From assembly GCA_021234155.1 (NCBI GenBank), contig JAJEKV010000207.1:994001-1058000 (forward strand): a stretch of DNA of 64,000 bases. The letters are read 5' to 3'. Both the position numbers and the translations under genes were made by a program. Source of the stretch: Isoetes taiwanensis. Lineage: Eukaryota > Streptophyta > Lycopodiopsida > Isoetales > Isoetaceae. The notes under the pieces were generated by a model. It searched no databases. It worked only from the letters and a program-made list of their open reading frames with translations, and was not told where the DNA came from. Below are positions 36,959-48,511 of the stretch, piece after piece; the first letter of the stretch is position 1, and each line of letters starts with the position of its first letter.

Positions 36959-37148
36959 ATGAACGATACATATAAGTTTAAACCAAAACCCCGATCTCAT
37001 ACTATCCGCGACTTGCGGTTCTATGGCGTCCTAGAGGATCCTCGGCAGCGGCCGAGGCTTTTGGTAGAGGTGGGCGACACTCAAAGCACAAATCCTAAGC
37101 CCGGAGGTGCTGAACAAGCAGAAAGCACAAATCCAACAAGCGCCTCAG
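36959..37148 (+). CDS. Putative first exon of the unit 1 plus-strand gene
   Basis: ATG at 36959 opens MNDTYKFKPKPRSHTIRDL, a basic, Pro-rich N-terminus, and the frame runs to a GT donor at 37149 (CTCAG/GTAATT) followed by a T-rich intron-like stretch. Connection to the next exon is inferred from strand and spacing only; unit 2 does not show an obvious equivalent. Confidence 0.35.
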
Positions 37149-37758
37149 GTAATTGATCTGTTTTTTGTTTGTAATTGATTTCTGTGTCCCTTTTTTTGTT
37201 AGGTTTTTTAGGATGTTTTCAGGATGTATTTTCTGTGTATGCGTGTCTCTGCGTGTTTTCTACCTTTTATATTGTTTCTGTGTCATTTCTACTGCTTTTA
37301 CTACCTTGTTTTGTGTGTTTTTTGTTATAATCTACTCCTGTACTCTGTGTTTTTTGTTTTGTATTCTCCATTTTGTATAATGTAGACCGTTTAATTATAG
37401 TTTCTTGCAGACTTGTTTGTTTATACTTTTGTTCTGTATTCTCCAGTTCTTTTGACAAGTCTTTTTTGTAGCCTAGTATGTTTCTTATAAAAGAGAAGTG
37501 TCTGTAGGGCCCCTCTTAAAAACGATTCGGGTAGCGATTTATAATGTAGAGATGATTTTTTTTTTTGTTGTCTCGCTATTTTCCGCGGTACAATTTATGT
37601 TTTTTTTAAAGTAAAAATGCGTCTAGCAAACGGCGCCGACGCGATTTCATTACTCACCACATGATTGTAACTTTCGGGATCTTCTAAAATTGTGAAAAGA
37701 AAAGCAAAACTGCAAGCAGGTGCGAGGACATCCGCACGTAAAAAAAAAACCGAGAACG

Positions 37759-38820
37759 GATGAAGATGTATGGGTTTGCAGATTTGGCACACGTTGTGAC
37801 CATTGACGATCTGACCAGGAATAATGAAGGCTCGGTAGAGCCTCCATGTCCGAAGAAGATCTACGAGAGGGCTCGAATGGTATGTGGAGATCTTCAAGAC
37901 TAAGCGGAAAGACAGATCGATTTTCATGTCTAGAGTTAAGGAAACAGATCAAATGAAGAAACAAGGTATTACGATCACATGCGAAGAACAGGGGGCGATT
38001 CTTACTTTGTTCGTTACATTTGAAGCGGGTCGAGAAAAATAAAAAGTATTGAAGAAGTTAAATTCTTTGCGTAGTGCGGTTCCTTTAAGGAGACTGCCCT
38101 AAGAACGGATGAGGCCGCAGATAACCTCTTCAAATTTGGCTGGTCAGGTGGTGATCTATTGACACCAAAAACAATATGTGAAGGTCTCTCAGCTGTGAGG
38201 AGAGCAATCAGTACAAGGCCGTCAGCTAGTCTGTACCTACAAGCTTTAAAAGAGAAGGAAGATGCAAGTTCTAGAGCCAGGGAAACACCAGACGTTCTAG
38301 GCATTACAGATATGACTAGTGATGATGACAAGGCGAGACAGTTAGAGGCCATGAGCAAACTCAAGAAATATGCTGACAAGTATCCACTGGGCCTTAGCTT
38401 CACGCATCCTATCCATGTCGGCGGGCTTTTCGAGGTCCCAAGGCTATGTTTGTCGCCAGAAGATACGACAAGCAAAGACGCAATGGAAATAGTCAACAAA
38501 GATGATAGAAAACCGGTGATTGTGCCAATGCCGGCAGATGTGGTGCCTTTTGATATGAAGACGAAGAAGGTGTTGATATGGAATAAACTTGAAGATTTAA
38601 TTGGCAACCTCGATATTCACTTCATGATAATAGATGGCCAGCATTCAGTGGAGGCGCAGAAGGTTTTGATCAGTCAAGCACAAAAAACTGGAAATCAATT
38701 ATTCTATAGACTGTATTCAGTCAGAAATTGCCGGTTCCTCAGTGGCTCAACAACAGCAGCAGAATTAGCCGAAATCAGCGCGCTACTGAATGACATGGGA
38801 AAGACATTCCTATACAAAAG
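37759..38820 (+). pseudogene. Unit 1 gene: DGQH-motif region
   Basis: The plus strand from ATG 37759 is coding-like with frame breaks at about 38030-38100. From about 38110 a long open frame reaches the GT donor at 38821. It includes NLFKFGWSGGDLLTPKT, KYADKYPLGLSFTHPIHVGG, PADVVPFDMKTKKVLIW and IIDGQHSVEAQKVLISQ (DGQH at 38633-38644), ending ALLNDMGKTFLYKR. The preceding VPMPADVVPFD-type segment plus DGQH resembles the ParB/DGQHR type of nucleotide-binding fold, but this is tentative. Unit 2 shows the same order (GILISCEEED, degraded ID...SIEALKALIS, LNEMGKTFLYKR). The paralogy supports a genuine gene family of unknown function. Frame breaks near 38040 make this copy doubtful. Confidence 0.5.
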
Positions 38821-39167
38821 GTATTTTATTTTCCCACACATATGCGTTGCCAAATGGCGCCAAAGCGTTTTCGCTTAATCGTATTGACAAAGCGGCGCTG
38901 GCGCGATTTCTTCATATGGCATACATGAAGAATCGTGCCAGGCGCGTGGTTTTAAATACGTGATATTAAAAACGCCAGCGCGTTTTATGTTGTTATTTGT
39001 GTGACGGATTTACAAGAAACGCGCCTGGCGCGAATTCTTCATCGTGAAGAAATCGCGCTAGGCGCGTTTCTTGTAAATCCGTGGTTAACGAAAACGCGCC
39101 TGGCGCGTTTTATATTGTTACTTTCACGGACTGTCTATTTTTTTATCTAACGACCCATATTTTGCAG
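38821..39167. repeat. Intron of unit 1 gene with GCGCC-T-GGCGC palindrome array
   Basis: GT at 38821 and AG at 39166-39167 flank at least five related motifs, including GGCGCTGGCGCG, GTGCCAGGCGCG, ACGCGCCTGGCGCG (39020 and 39094) and TCGCGCTAGGCGCG. A 75-bp near-perfect inverted repeat (39006-39080, arms about 36 bp, two mismatches) is built from two of them. Confidence 0.85.
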
Positions 39168-40989
39168 TCCGTATGTGGAGCAGTTGCGGCACGCTCGTAA
39201 CCAATGGATCGAATACGGAAAACCAATGCCGACCAGACAAGGGCAATCTAAGAGTGCCGAATTCAAATTACTAGAAAGGACACTGTGCCAAACCATAATC
39301 TGAGGACAAGACCAAGGGCACTAGATCAAAGAAGAAGAAAAAAGGGGATGCACAAAGCCGGGCATGAAGAGCAAACGGTGCCAAAGGATGCTTGCAAGAT
39401 TGTTTTTCTTCCGACCGTGTATGGGAAAAGTGGAACTAATTTTGGGACGCCTATTCGAAAAAGAAGTTGCCGATTCGTATGGCGGGGTTCCTCCCAAGAA
39501 GATCGTCTCTATTTTGATATACATATCACGTAAAATGAGAAAGGCACAAGGATTGGATGATGCGAATTAATCTCTGTTCTAGATAGTTGCATCGTAAAAG
39601 GAAGTTATCTACAAGAAAACGTCTGCAAGCAAAGCACTTGACATCTTTTCGAAGATGCATGCGAATCGATAAAAATATGAAAGTCCTGAAAAAAAGTCAG
39701 TATTGAAGAACCGCAAAGGCTCTCGGGGAGACATGATGTTATCGAGATAGGCTTAATGCAAAAGTACAACGTATCTAATGATGACATTAAGAAATATGTA
39801 TTTTGGTCAAAATATTTTGTGAAGCGACAAAAGGCCCGAAGAATGTGGCAACTCTTAAGGGGATTCACATTAAAGTTAAGGCGTCGACCTAAAAAGAAAA
39901 GTTGCTTTGGTGAAGAAGACGGCGAAGAGATCGAGTCTCCTTTTTCTATAAGGTGTCCACCGGGTTATAAGTGTGCCATGCCGGAGGTGGGTGAAGGGGC
40001 CAACCGACATCACTCTATTTGTTCTTGATAGCCGTGGTAACGAGATGGACCACGGGATGATTCTGGCACCTTCTTCAACACATGCGGTGGTTTGACGACC
40101 GAGATGCATTATACTATCGCGGGCGGGTTTGCCACTCCGACATGTCCTACGCATATGCACTAGCAGCTGCAAATGATGTCGAATGCATTAAAGTGATGAG
40201 GCAAGCAGTAATGATAGATGAAAACAAAGATAGTGAGTTTAGTACCGAAAGTAAGATCTCACATGTGCTAGTCCTTATGATAGCCATTATGGATGATAAA
40301 GAATATGAAAGACTCAAGGGGAAACCAGAAGGTGAGAAGATTGCTTGGCAGTGCTATCGGCTAGATGAACCCCTATTGAAAAATATTTTTTATGTCGAAT
40401 CCAATGCTGAAGACAAAGGGAAGGATACTGCAGATGTGGATGTGGACTTTGAAGAGGACGAAGAGGAAGAGGAAGAAGAAAAAATGGGTCGACCACATCT
40501 TTAATTCACCAATCAAGTATGAGCTCTTGGACGCATAAGGGGAGGCTGAATAAGTACGGGTTTTCTTTGGTCCTTTCGAGTTTTCTGATTGAAGCCTTCT
40601 GCCCTTTAGAGTCTACGTGTTGGGAGTTTCATGTTGGAGGTTATGTCGGGCGGGAAGCTCTGAAGCTAGCTAGGAAATGCCAAAGTGTGGTCTCTGATGG
40701 TCAAGCCAAGGACTTCCTTGATATTTTTTTCGAGAAAGTGCTAGAGGTGGCACCTAGGGGTCCGCTAGGTAGTGCAAAAAATAAAGCTTCCAGCTCTAAG
40801 TCCGAATTACCTCCAGATCTGGCTGCAGAGCGGGAAGAAATGAGAAAGCATCTAGAGGGCATAAAGAAGAATATCGACAAGCAGCAGCTTAACTATGCGG
40901 CCGAGAGCGTGCCTATCATTCCAATCACATTGGAAAATCCGGCGGTGGATGTAGGTAACGCAAAGCGAAGAAGACAAAATCCTAGATGA
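39168..40989 (+). pseudogene. Unit 1 gene, middle exons (charged/acidic region)
   Basis: The first exon starts after the array intron: SPYVEQLRHARNQWIEYGKP, matching SPYAEQLRHARQQDGW in unit 2. A Lys-rich stretch and CKIVFLPTVYGK/VELILGRLFEKEVADSYGG follow across a frameshift near 39430. Later pieces are VSNDDIKKYVFWSKYFVK (39775), SYAYALAAANDVECIKVMRQ (40145), a Glu-rich acidic stretch (40440-40480) and WEFHVGGYVGREALKLARKCQ with SDGQAKDFLDIFFEKVLEVAP (40620-40760). Unit 2 repeats the same order at 54107-55730. No known domain is recognised. Several frame changes mean either short introns or decay; decay is more likely. Confidence 0.5.
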
Positions 40990-41170
40990 TCTGATGGAAT
41001 CGGAAAGCTCGAGTCGGGTTAGCATAAAGAGTTAATGAAGTATCAACCATAGTTCAAACACTAAGTGATGTGGTCGACACTTGGCGCGGAAGAAGGCGGT
41101 ACCGAGAATAAGCTCATCATTGCGGATGTTGAACAGGAACCAGAAAGGTATGTTAATCAAAATGAAATGA

Positions 41171-41275
41171 AAATCGCGCCAGGCGCGATTTCAATCCTTC
41201 AAACCAAATTGAAAATCGCGCGAGGCGCGATTTCAATTATTCAAACAATTGAAAAACGTGCGGTAGCGATTTCAA
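41171..41275. repeat. Palindromes between middle exons and HAD exon, unit 1
   Basis: AATCGCGCCAGGCGCGATT (41172-41190) and AATCGCGCGAGGCGCGATT (41214-41232) are perfect or near-perfect palindromes separated by about 42 bp, with a decayed third copy near 41260. Confidence 0.85.
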
Positions 41276-41329
41276 TTTTTTTTTTCCTTGTCTCACAAGT
41301 GTGTGCTTTATTATTCTGGACCTAATCCG

Positions 41330-41960
41330 GTTTCCTCCAAAATTACGGTGTTCGATTTGAATGGAGTGCTCGCAAAAGCGTTACCTAAAGCACAATTCCC
41401 TTTATCATGGTATGCCATGTAAACCATTTGAGACATATCACGAAATGGGTATATCCATGTCAGAGTATCGGAAGGGGAGATGTTAGACCAAGCTTTCACT
41501 TTATTTCGTTGTGCAATTTGGTCGTCGATGGAAAAAAATAAAAAATATACAGGAAGTTTTGAGAGTAGTTCCCGAGTTACATAGAGATTGGGCATCCGTT
41601 TGGGATCGAGCAAATGTAAGTCATTCAATAACCGAAGGATCCTGAGGTAAAAAAATATTTGTGAAATGCTTGAGCGACATGATGGATGACTTGGGCGTTC
41701 AGGAGAAGGAAGACATCATTATAGTTGATGATGACGCCTTGAAGTGTTGCTTCAATCAGTCACAATCACTAAATCCACCATCCTATCATCCTGAAGATTT
41801 TGACAAAGATGACTTCCTGCTTCGTTTTGTCAGTATCTTGCACGAAATAGCTACAGGAAAAACGGTCGAAGAGATACAAACACTATACCCGCAACTTAAT
41901 CGGACAGGGGAAATTGACAGGGACCTAGAGAAGATCGTTCTAGAAAGGGAACTTTTTTGA
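41330..41960 (+). pseudogene. FCP1/SCP-like HAD domain, altered catalytic motif (unit 1)
   Basis: Starts with ITVFDLNGVLAKA (motif I at 41354-41365), then frameshifted EMLDQAFTLFRCAIWSSME and ELHRDWASVWDR. A clean frame from 41661 reads CLSDMMDDLGVQEKEDIIIV with VDDDALKCC and NPPSYHPEDFD, stopping at 41958-41960. The order hhhDLxG, F--AIWSS, W-R, and DDhhhVDD is that of the FCP1-like/NLI-interacting HAD phosphatase family, which removes phosphate from proteins such as the Pol II CTD. The family's DxDx(T/V) is D-L-N-G here and D-L-S-G in unit 2, so the second Asp is missing and catalysis is unlikely. Frameshifts at about 41400-41660 further disable it. Confidence 0.65.
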
Positions 41961-44900
41961 TATCAAATGATATATCTATAGGTATATCGGATGGGGGGCA
42001 TCGCCTTTAGGTGTATATAGACACAAATCCTGGCCCTCCAAATCTTGAGGTGGCGCATTTATGGCCCTCAGATCTAATGGGGGCATGCATGGGCATGCAT
42101 GGGGGCATGCACCACATGTCTGAACCGTCGGATATGGGGGAAATGAAATCTTGGCCGTTGATTTAGGCTTAAAGAAGCTGCAAAGAAATTCATCAATTAA
42201 AAGTTGGTATTATATCAAATATTATGAAAGAATGATGTGGCAGAGCATTTATAACCGTTACTGACAAACATAATTTGTTCCACGCGACATCTTCTATTCC
42301 AGAAAACACTAGAATATTTTGAAGCTTGCGATCAGCTTGCCCAGTTATTCCGGCGCATCTCTATTCCGCTTTCGAGCTATGGCAGATGGCGCCAGCCAGT
42401 GGGGAGTCTTCTAGCTATGTTGCAGCTCGCGGAGATGTGCGAGATATATTCTGGAGCTATGGTTTATTGCTGAGGCTTTTTTTCTTTAAGCCTTGTGCAT
42501 TCTCAGTGTGGAATTCTCTGTAATCAGAGCACAGCGGCGAGAATCAGATGTTGAACGTCTCCGTTATTTTTATCTCAAGCCGTAAATAGGTAAAGACGCT
42601 GGCATGGCGATGGCCAGCTCCATCCAAAGATGGGTCTTTTGTAGGCGAATGTATCTGAAGCCTTTGAAGCTAGGCTTTATGCCTTTTGTTTTTTTTCCCA
42701 GGCAGGGCCTCATGCCAGAGATGTTGGAGCAGAGATGGTTACTCTAATTTCTGCTACTGGATCCTTCTAAGGATTTCGATCTCTGGCTTGCCTATTCAAG
42801 CCCACACCTATGAATTAGTACCATGGTAAGGGAGATGTGGTCAGTTTTCTGGTTGTAGATCTACGGTTTGGTGCTTAGGTCACAGTTGCTCTTTTGCTAT
42901 ATTCCTTGGATAGTCCCAACAATAACAAGCCCTCATCTCTCAGCTTCAATCACGACCTGTGTAAGTTCATATTTGATCTTCCCTTTTCATCTGCTTCATT
43001 TGTTTTGTAATTGATCTTCCCTTTTAACGCTTTCATCTGTTTCGTATGCAATGCACAGGTCTGTACATATCCCTTTTACAGCTTGGAAACATGTGCATAT
43101 ACTGGAAACAGCTTTTCGGATTCTATCTGTTAAAAGTTTAAACAGCATATGAATTAAATCAAGGACAATAAGCTCCATACAGATGGACATCAGAGGAGTT
43201 GCATGCAACATGGCACCAGGATCTATGGCCTGGAGAGCTGTGGCTTGCCCTAGTGATACTGGCTCTCCTCTGAGCAGGCATATGGGCAGTCATTTAAACC
43301 AGATCCATCGCCCTGCTATGAGGTTTTTTTGATCAGCAGCAGCAGCATGAGGCTTTTTTGTAGCATGAGGCCTTTTTCCAAGCTCAGCAGAACCACCAGC
43401 CTCAGCTTCTCAAGGCACGTGTTTATCTTTTAAGTCTGTATCCTCTAAAGATGTCATTTCGAGGGTAGAGGATAACTTCTGAGAGGGTAACAAGCAGTCT
43501 ATTAGTCTATTAGTACTCTGGAAAAGGGACAAGATATTTTGCAGTCTTGCAATATCTTGCCAAGCTTTTTTCCCTCGAGTTCTTTTAAGTAGTACTCTAA
43601 AAAAGTGACAAGATATTTTGCAGTCTTGCAATAGCTTGCAAAGCTTTCTCCCTTCGAGTTCTTTTAAGTCCAGTGCTAGATATTTATGTCATTTCTTTGT
43701 CTACAGAGGGAACTAGTGATTATTCCACGAACTCTTTGTTGAGACCTATGATGCATTAGTCAATGACACCTTCATGTTGGAAACTCAGCAATCTTCGATT
43801 ATGCTGTAGGAGAATCGAAGGTTCCTGTTATAGGATAATGCTATATTGTCTTCCAACAAGATAGGTGAGGTTGTTACTGGTTGAATTTGTATTTGGTTGT
43901 CACGAACATGCCAGAATAATCTCCGGTGGTACAATTTGGTTTGATTCCAAAATTCACTGTTTAGAAAATCATAAGTTTTACCATTTTTGCTTCCCATACT
44001 GTTATGTTTTATTCAGAAAAATTGGTGGTGTTACACAAGTCCATATCCTGTCATAATTTTTGTTTTTCAAGAGAATCAACAATTTGATAGATAAAGAAAT
44101 TTCTTGCTTCATCATTTTATGTACTATCTCAATATGTTGTCATTGTGTCTGGCTTATAATGCTCATAAAACCACCGATAAAAAATGATTTGAGAAGGACG
44201 AGTTAAAGAGCACAATTTTTTGCATTTTTTGAACTAGGGCCGTGCAAAAAAAATTATCCTAATGTTAAACTTGCTATGTTTACAATATTTTGACTTTGTT
44301 TGTAGCCTAAGTTTTTATAAGTGCTTTTACCAGGTAATCTGTAGTTTGTTTTACAAAGCAACGCCATGGGGACAAATTTATTTTATGTACACTGATAACT
44401 TTGGAGCACCACTCAATTTGAATACAGAAGAAAAGTAATAAGTGAACATTAATGCTTCCTGGGGCTTTACCATTGCTTTAAATATGGTGTGATAAGGAAT
44501 GAAGTTGTGCTTCATGGGCTTCATGAAATTGTAGGAAGCTTTACAACCATGTTTGTGACTTGCATGTGGATGCATATATTCTTGAGAGCTCGTCATGCCT
44601 ATCCTATTGTTTTTTTTTGTAGGGTTGATCGTTGATTCAATCCACTGAGCTTTTCAATGCCCTAGAGAACCAAAACCAAGTTTTTGTCCCCATGTCTAAA
44701 TATTTATTGCTGTAGAATGTGTACTGAAGAGAATTTGGCAGGTTGTTTTCTGGATGCAAAAACAATAGCACATGTATGTCTTATCTTTTACGCTTATGCC
44801 CATTGCCCCCAGCGGGTTTTTTTTTTTTTCTTTTGATAAAATGACTAATGTGGAAAAGAAATTTCTATTTGGATTTATGGCCTATCTCTACCATTTGTCA

Positions 44901-45163
44901 TGATCGTACTGTCAACCATTAACTTCCATTATGTTTAAGCTACATCCAAGACGCTATTGCAATAATAAGTTTGTAAGACATCCATAAGCACTAATAGTGG
45001 AACCATTGCTTGCTTAAATAGGGGTCTCATAACCACTTAATAGTGCAACCATTGCAATATTGTAGTCATAAACACATAATACTAGGGTATGCTGCTTGCA
45101 ACAATACAGCCAATAGCTATCGTTTTGTACATGATGCAATGGAAAGGAAAATAAGGCATAATT
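41961..45163. other. Intergenic stretch, no gene recognised
   Basis: Mostly non-coding. Features seen: repeated GGGGCATGCATGGGCATGCA near 42090, a tandem direct repeat at 43512-43672, and otherwise unremarkable AT-rich DNA. A frame at 42326-42523 is not recognisable. Confidence 0.5.
43512..43672. repeat. Direct tandem repeat, two units of about 80 bp
   Basis: Both units carry AGTACTCT, GACAAGATATTTTGCAGTCT, TTGCAAAGC/TTGCCAAGC and TTCGAGTTCTTTTAAGT in the same order. Confidence 0.85.
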
Positions 45164-45215
45164 AGAATAGAATAGAATAGAGTTCTTATCGTCCAGAGAC
45201 GAATTGGCCTATAGC
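45164..45215 (-). mobile_element. LINE-type 3' end fragment with (TATTC)n tail
   Basis: The minus strand reads CTATAGGCCAATTCGTCTCT then GGACGATAAGAACTC and a (TATTC)n tail, parallel to the 3' ends of the two LINEs (CATAGACCGATTGGTCTCCG, GGACGATAAAAGTAACTT). It is a very short, dead-on-arrival insertion or a related SINE sharing the LINE 3' end. Confidence 0.6.
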
Positions 45216-45690
45216 ATCTTGGAGAATCTAGAAGAATCTCAAGAGAATCTTAGGTATTCTAAGGGAATCTTTATAGAATCTTGGGAAATATGAGAGAATC
45301 TACATGGTTAAAAGAGAATCTAAGGGAATGTTGATAAAATCTTTAAGAACCTAGAGAAATCTAGGGGAATGTTCATAGGATCTTAGAGAATCTAGAGGAA
45401 TCTCAAGATAATCTTAGGGATTCTAGGTGAATCTTTATAGGATCTTGATAGATTTAAGAGAATCTACATGGAATCTTGGAAAATCTAGAGGAATCTTGGG
45501 ATAATCTTTGAAAACCTAGGGGAATCTTAGAACATCTAGGAAAATATTTGAGAATCGAGAGGAATCTTGATAGAATCTATGGGAATCTACATAGAATCTG
45601 CGAGAATCTAGGGGAATCTACATAGAATATTGTAGAATCTAAAGGAACCTTGGGCTAATCATCAGAAATCTAGGGGAATCTTTAATGCTG
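45216..45690. repeat. Degenerate GAATCTAGGGGAATCTT repeats
   Basis: Dozens of diverged 8-20-bp units built on GAATCT (GAATCTAGAG, GGAATCTT, AGAATCTACAT) without a fixed period. Confidence 0.85.
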
Positions 45691-45742
45691 GGTGTGTTTT
45701 GGAGGGTCGGCTTCATGCAGGCCCTCATATTACAAAAACTTG

Positions 45743-46791
<1,049 letters not shown>

Positions 46792-47302
46792 ATGAAGCGT
46801 TCAGCCTCAGCGCTCGAACTTCATGAAGAACCCGAGGTCTCGTCAAAGAGACGTCGGGTTGAAGAACCCCCTCTATTCCCCCCCCCTCATAGATTTTCTT
46901 GCCCAATTCTCCTCTGATTCCTCCTCTGATGAAGAGGAGGAAGAGGAGGAATTGGACATGGAAGAGGAGGAGTTGAGCTCCTCTGATTCCTCCTTTGATG
47001 AAGAGGAGGAAGAGGAGGAGTTGGAGGAAGAGGAGGAGATGTCCTCTCAAGAGCACATGGCCGCTCTGCTTCAGGGTTGGCTTGACCCTGAAACAGAGAA
47101 TGAAATCTCTGAAGAGGAGGAGGAGGAAGAGGAGGAGGAGGCGGAGGAAGCAGATGAGGAGGAAGGTCGACAATTCGACCAGTTTTTAGACTGGTTGAGA
47201 GATGAGCCAGGTTTGCATGTCTGCTTTTATTTTATTTTTTCACCTTTCTTTCTTTTCTAACACCTTTCTTTCTTCTTTGTTGCAGACGTGGAAGATCAAT
47301 GA
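46792..47302 (+). pseudogene. Acidic nuclear-type protein gene, two exons, frameshifted in a C tract
   Basis: ATG 46792 opens MKRSASALELHEEPEVSSKR, followed by RRRVEEPPLF, with a basic cluster like a nuclear localisation signal. At a run of nine C (46878-46886) the sensible frame shifts. The downstream frame encodes PLIDFLAQFSSDSSSDEE, long Glu runs with Ser/Asp, SSQEHMAALLQGWLDPETE and FDQFLDWLRDEP. A GT donor at 47211 and AG at 47284-47285 form a 75-bp T-rich intron, and exon 2 adds DVEDQ and TGA at 47300-47302. Reading through would need one C fewer. An alternative start at 46823 avoids the frameshift but gives a less natural N-terminus. Function unknown; a transcription or chromatin-associated acidic protein is a guess. 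Confidence 0.5.
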
Positions 47303-47827
47303 TGCAGATCCCGGGCGGCCCCTTTTTTTTTTGGTTGCTTACAGAAGCTTTGGACACGCCTCCGGGCATTTTTTTCCTGTAATTTTGTGAAAAACCTTCG
47401 GGCAGCTGCTTACAAGCCTTCGGGCATCTGTACATTCTCCTCTTATGAATGAAATCAAAGCAGTTTTAGTCATAAAATTTTCTTCAAAGCGGTGTTCTTG
47501 AACAGTTTTTTTCAGTACATAAAATTATTTGAATTAAATCCAACTGTTTTCTCCAATTATTTTGTCTCCAAGTCATTTATCTCTAAAATTTTGTATCGCA
47601 AATTTTGTCTCAACAAAGTCTCGGGGAACACTATAAATCAACCACATGAGAAATCTCGATTCATCCACGGTAACCATAGGAAATTTTCCTATACGACCTA
47701 AAACAATTCCCCAACCTTACAAGTCATTTTTTAGCCTTGATAATTTTGCCTTAAAAATCATTTTTAATTTAGCCTATATAAAATTTCTAAATTCTATTTT
47801 TTCGAATGCAATAAATGGAATAAAATG
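47303..47827. other. Intergenic stretch, no gene recognised
   Basis: AT-rich DNA between the acidic-protein gene and the promoter-like segment of unit 2; short frames only. Confidence 0.5.
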
Positions 47828-47995
47828 ACGTGAGAATTTATTGCATGAAATGCAATATTCTCCATATATACCATATACATGTCATATGCGGCGGGAAGGC
47901 CGTGACATGGGCGTGTTAATTCAAGCAATCAATTATTCACGCTAACTTATTTCTAATTATGCCTATATAAATCCATTTCACGCTCTCAAAGTTCC
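47828..47995 (+). promoter_or_regulatory. Promoter-like left segment of unit 2
   Basis: Counterpart of 26381-26533: GACGTGAGAATTTATTG, GGCGGGAA, CGTGTTAATTCAAGCAATC, TTATTTCTAATTATGC, a TATA box (CTATATAAATCC) and CACGCTCTCAA. It is followed by a C/T-rich leader (TTTCTTTCCTTCC). The same placement before both units suggests the start of the repeated element or its main promoter. Confidence 0.5.
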
Positions 47996-48511
47996 TACAT
48001 TTTCTTTCCTTCCTTCATACGATTTTTGCGGTTCGGCCTGGCTGTCTTTGGATCCGCCCTCCTGAAATCTTGGTGAGCAGATTTATATTCAGCAATGTTA
48101 GATGTTTGGTTTCGGCAATTCCTAACTTACTAAAAGACTCCGCCTTTTGTTCTGTAGCATCTGTAGCAGAGGACATCGGAGGCTCAGAATTAAAACCAAA
48201 AGCTGAGGACTAAGGCGTGTTAATCGAAAAGCCTCAGAATTAAAACCACAAGCATAGTCCTCCGTTCTTCGAATCCTTCCAGCCTCAGAACTCAAGGTTA
48301 GTTTTCATTTAGTTTTAAGTTTCATCTCAATGGCAAGTTTAATCCAAGAAGACAAGCTTTTGCATTTGCTCGAGGCAGAGGAAGCAGATGATGTTTATGA
48401 AAACCAGAATAGTTTTTTATAAACTTCATCTGCTTCTTTTTGTTTCGAGTAAATTCTTGAGTTTCTCTTCCTGAATTAATCATGCTATTGCATGCAAGTT
48501 TCTATTATGAA
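47996..48511. other. Unit 2 leader, no gene recognised
   Basis: Transcribed-leader-like region after the TATA box; includes a direct repeat of AAGCCTCAGAATTAAAACCA-type motifs (48177-48260). No gene seen. It ends at the A preceding Helitron E. Confidence 0.4.
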
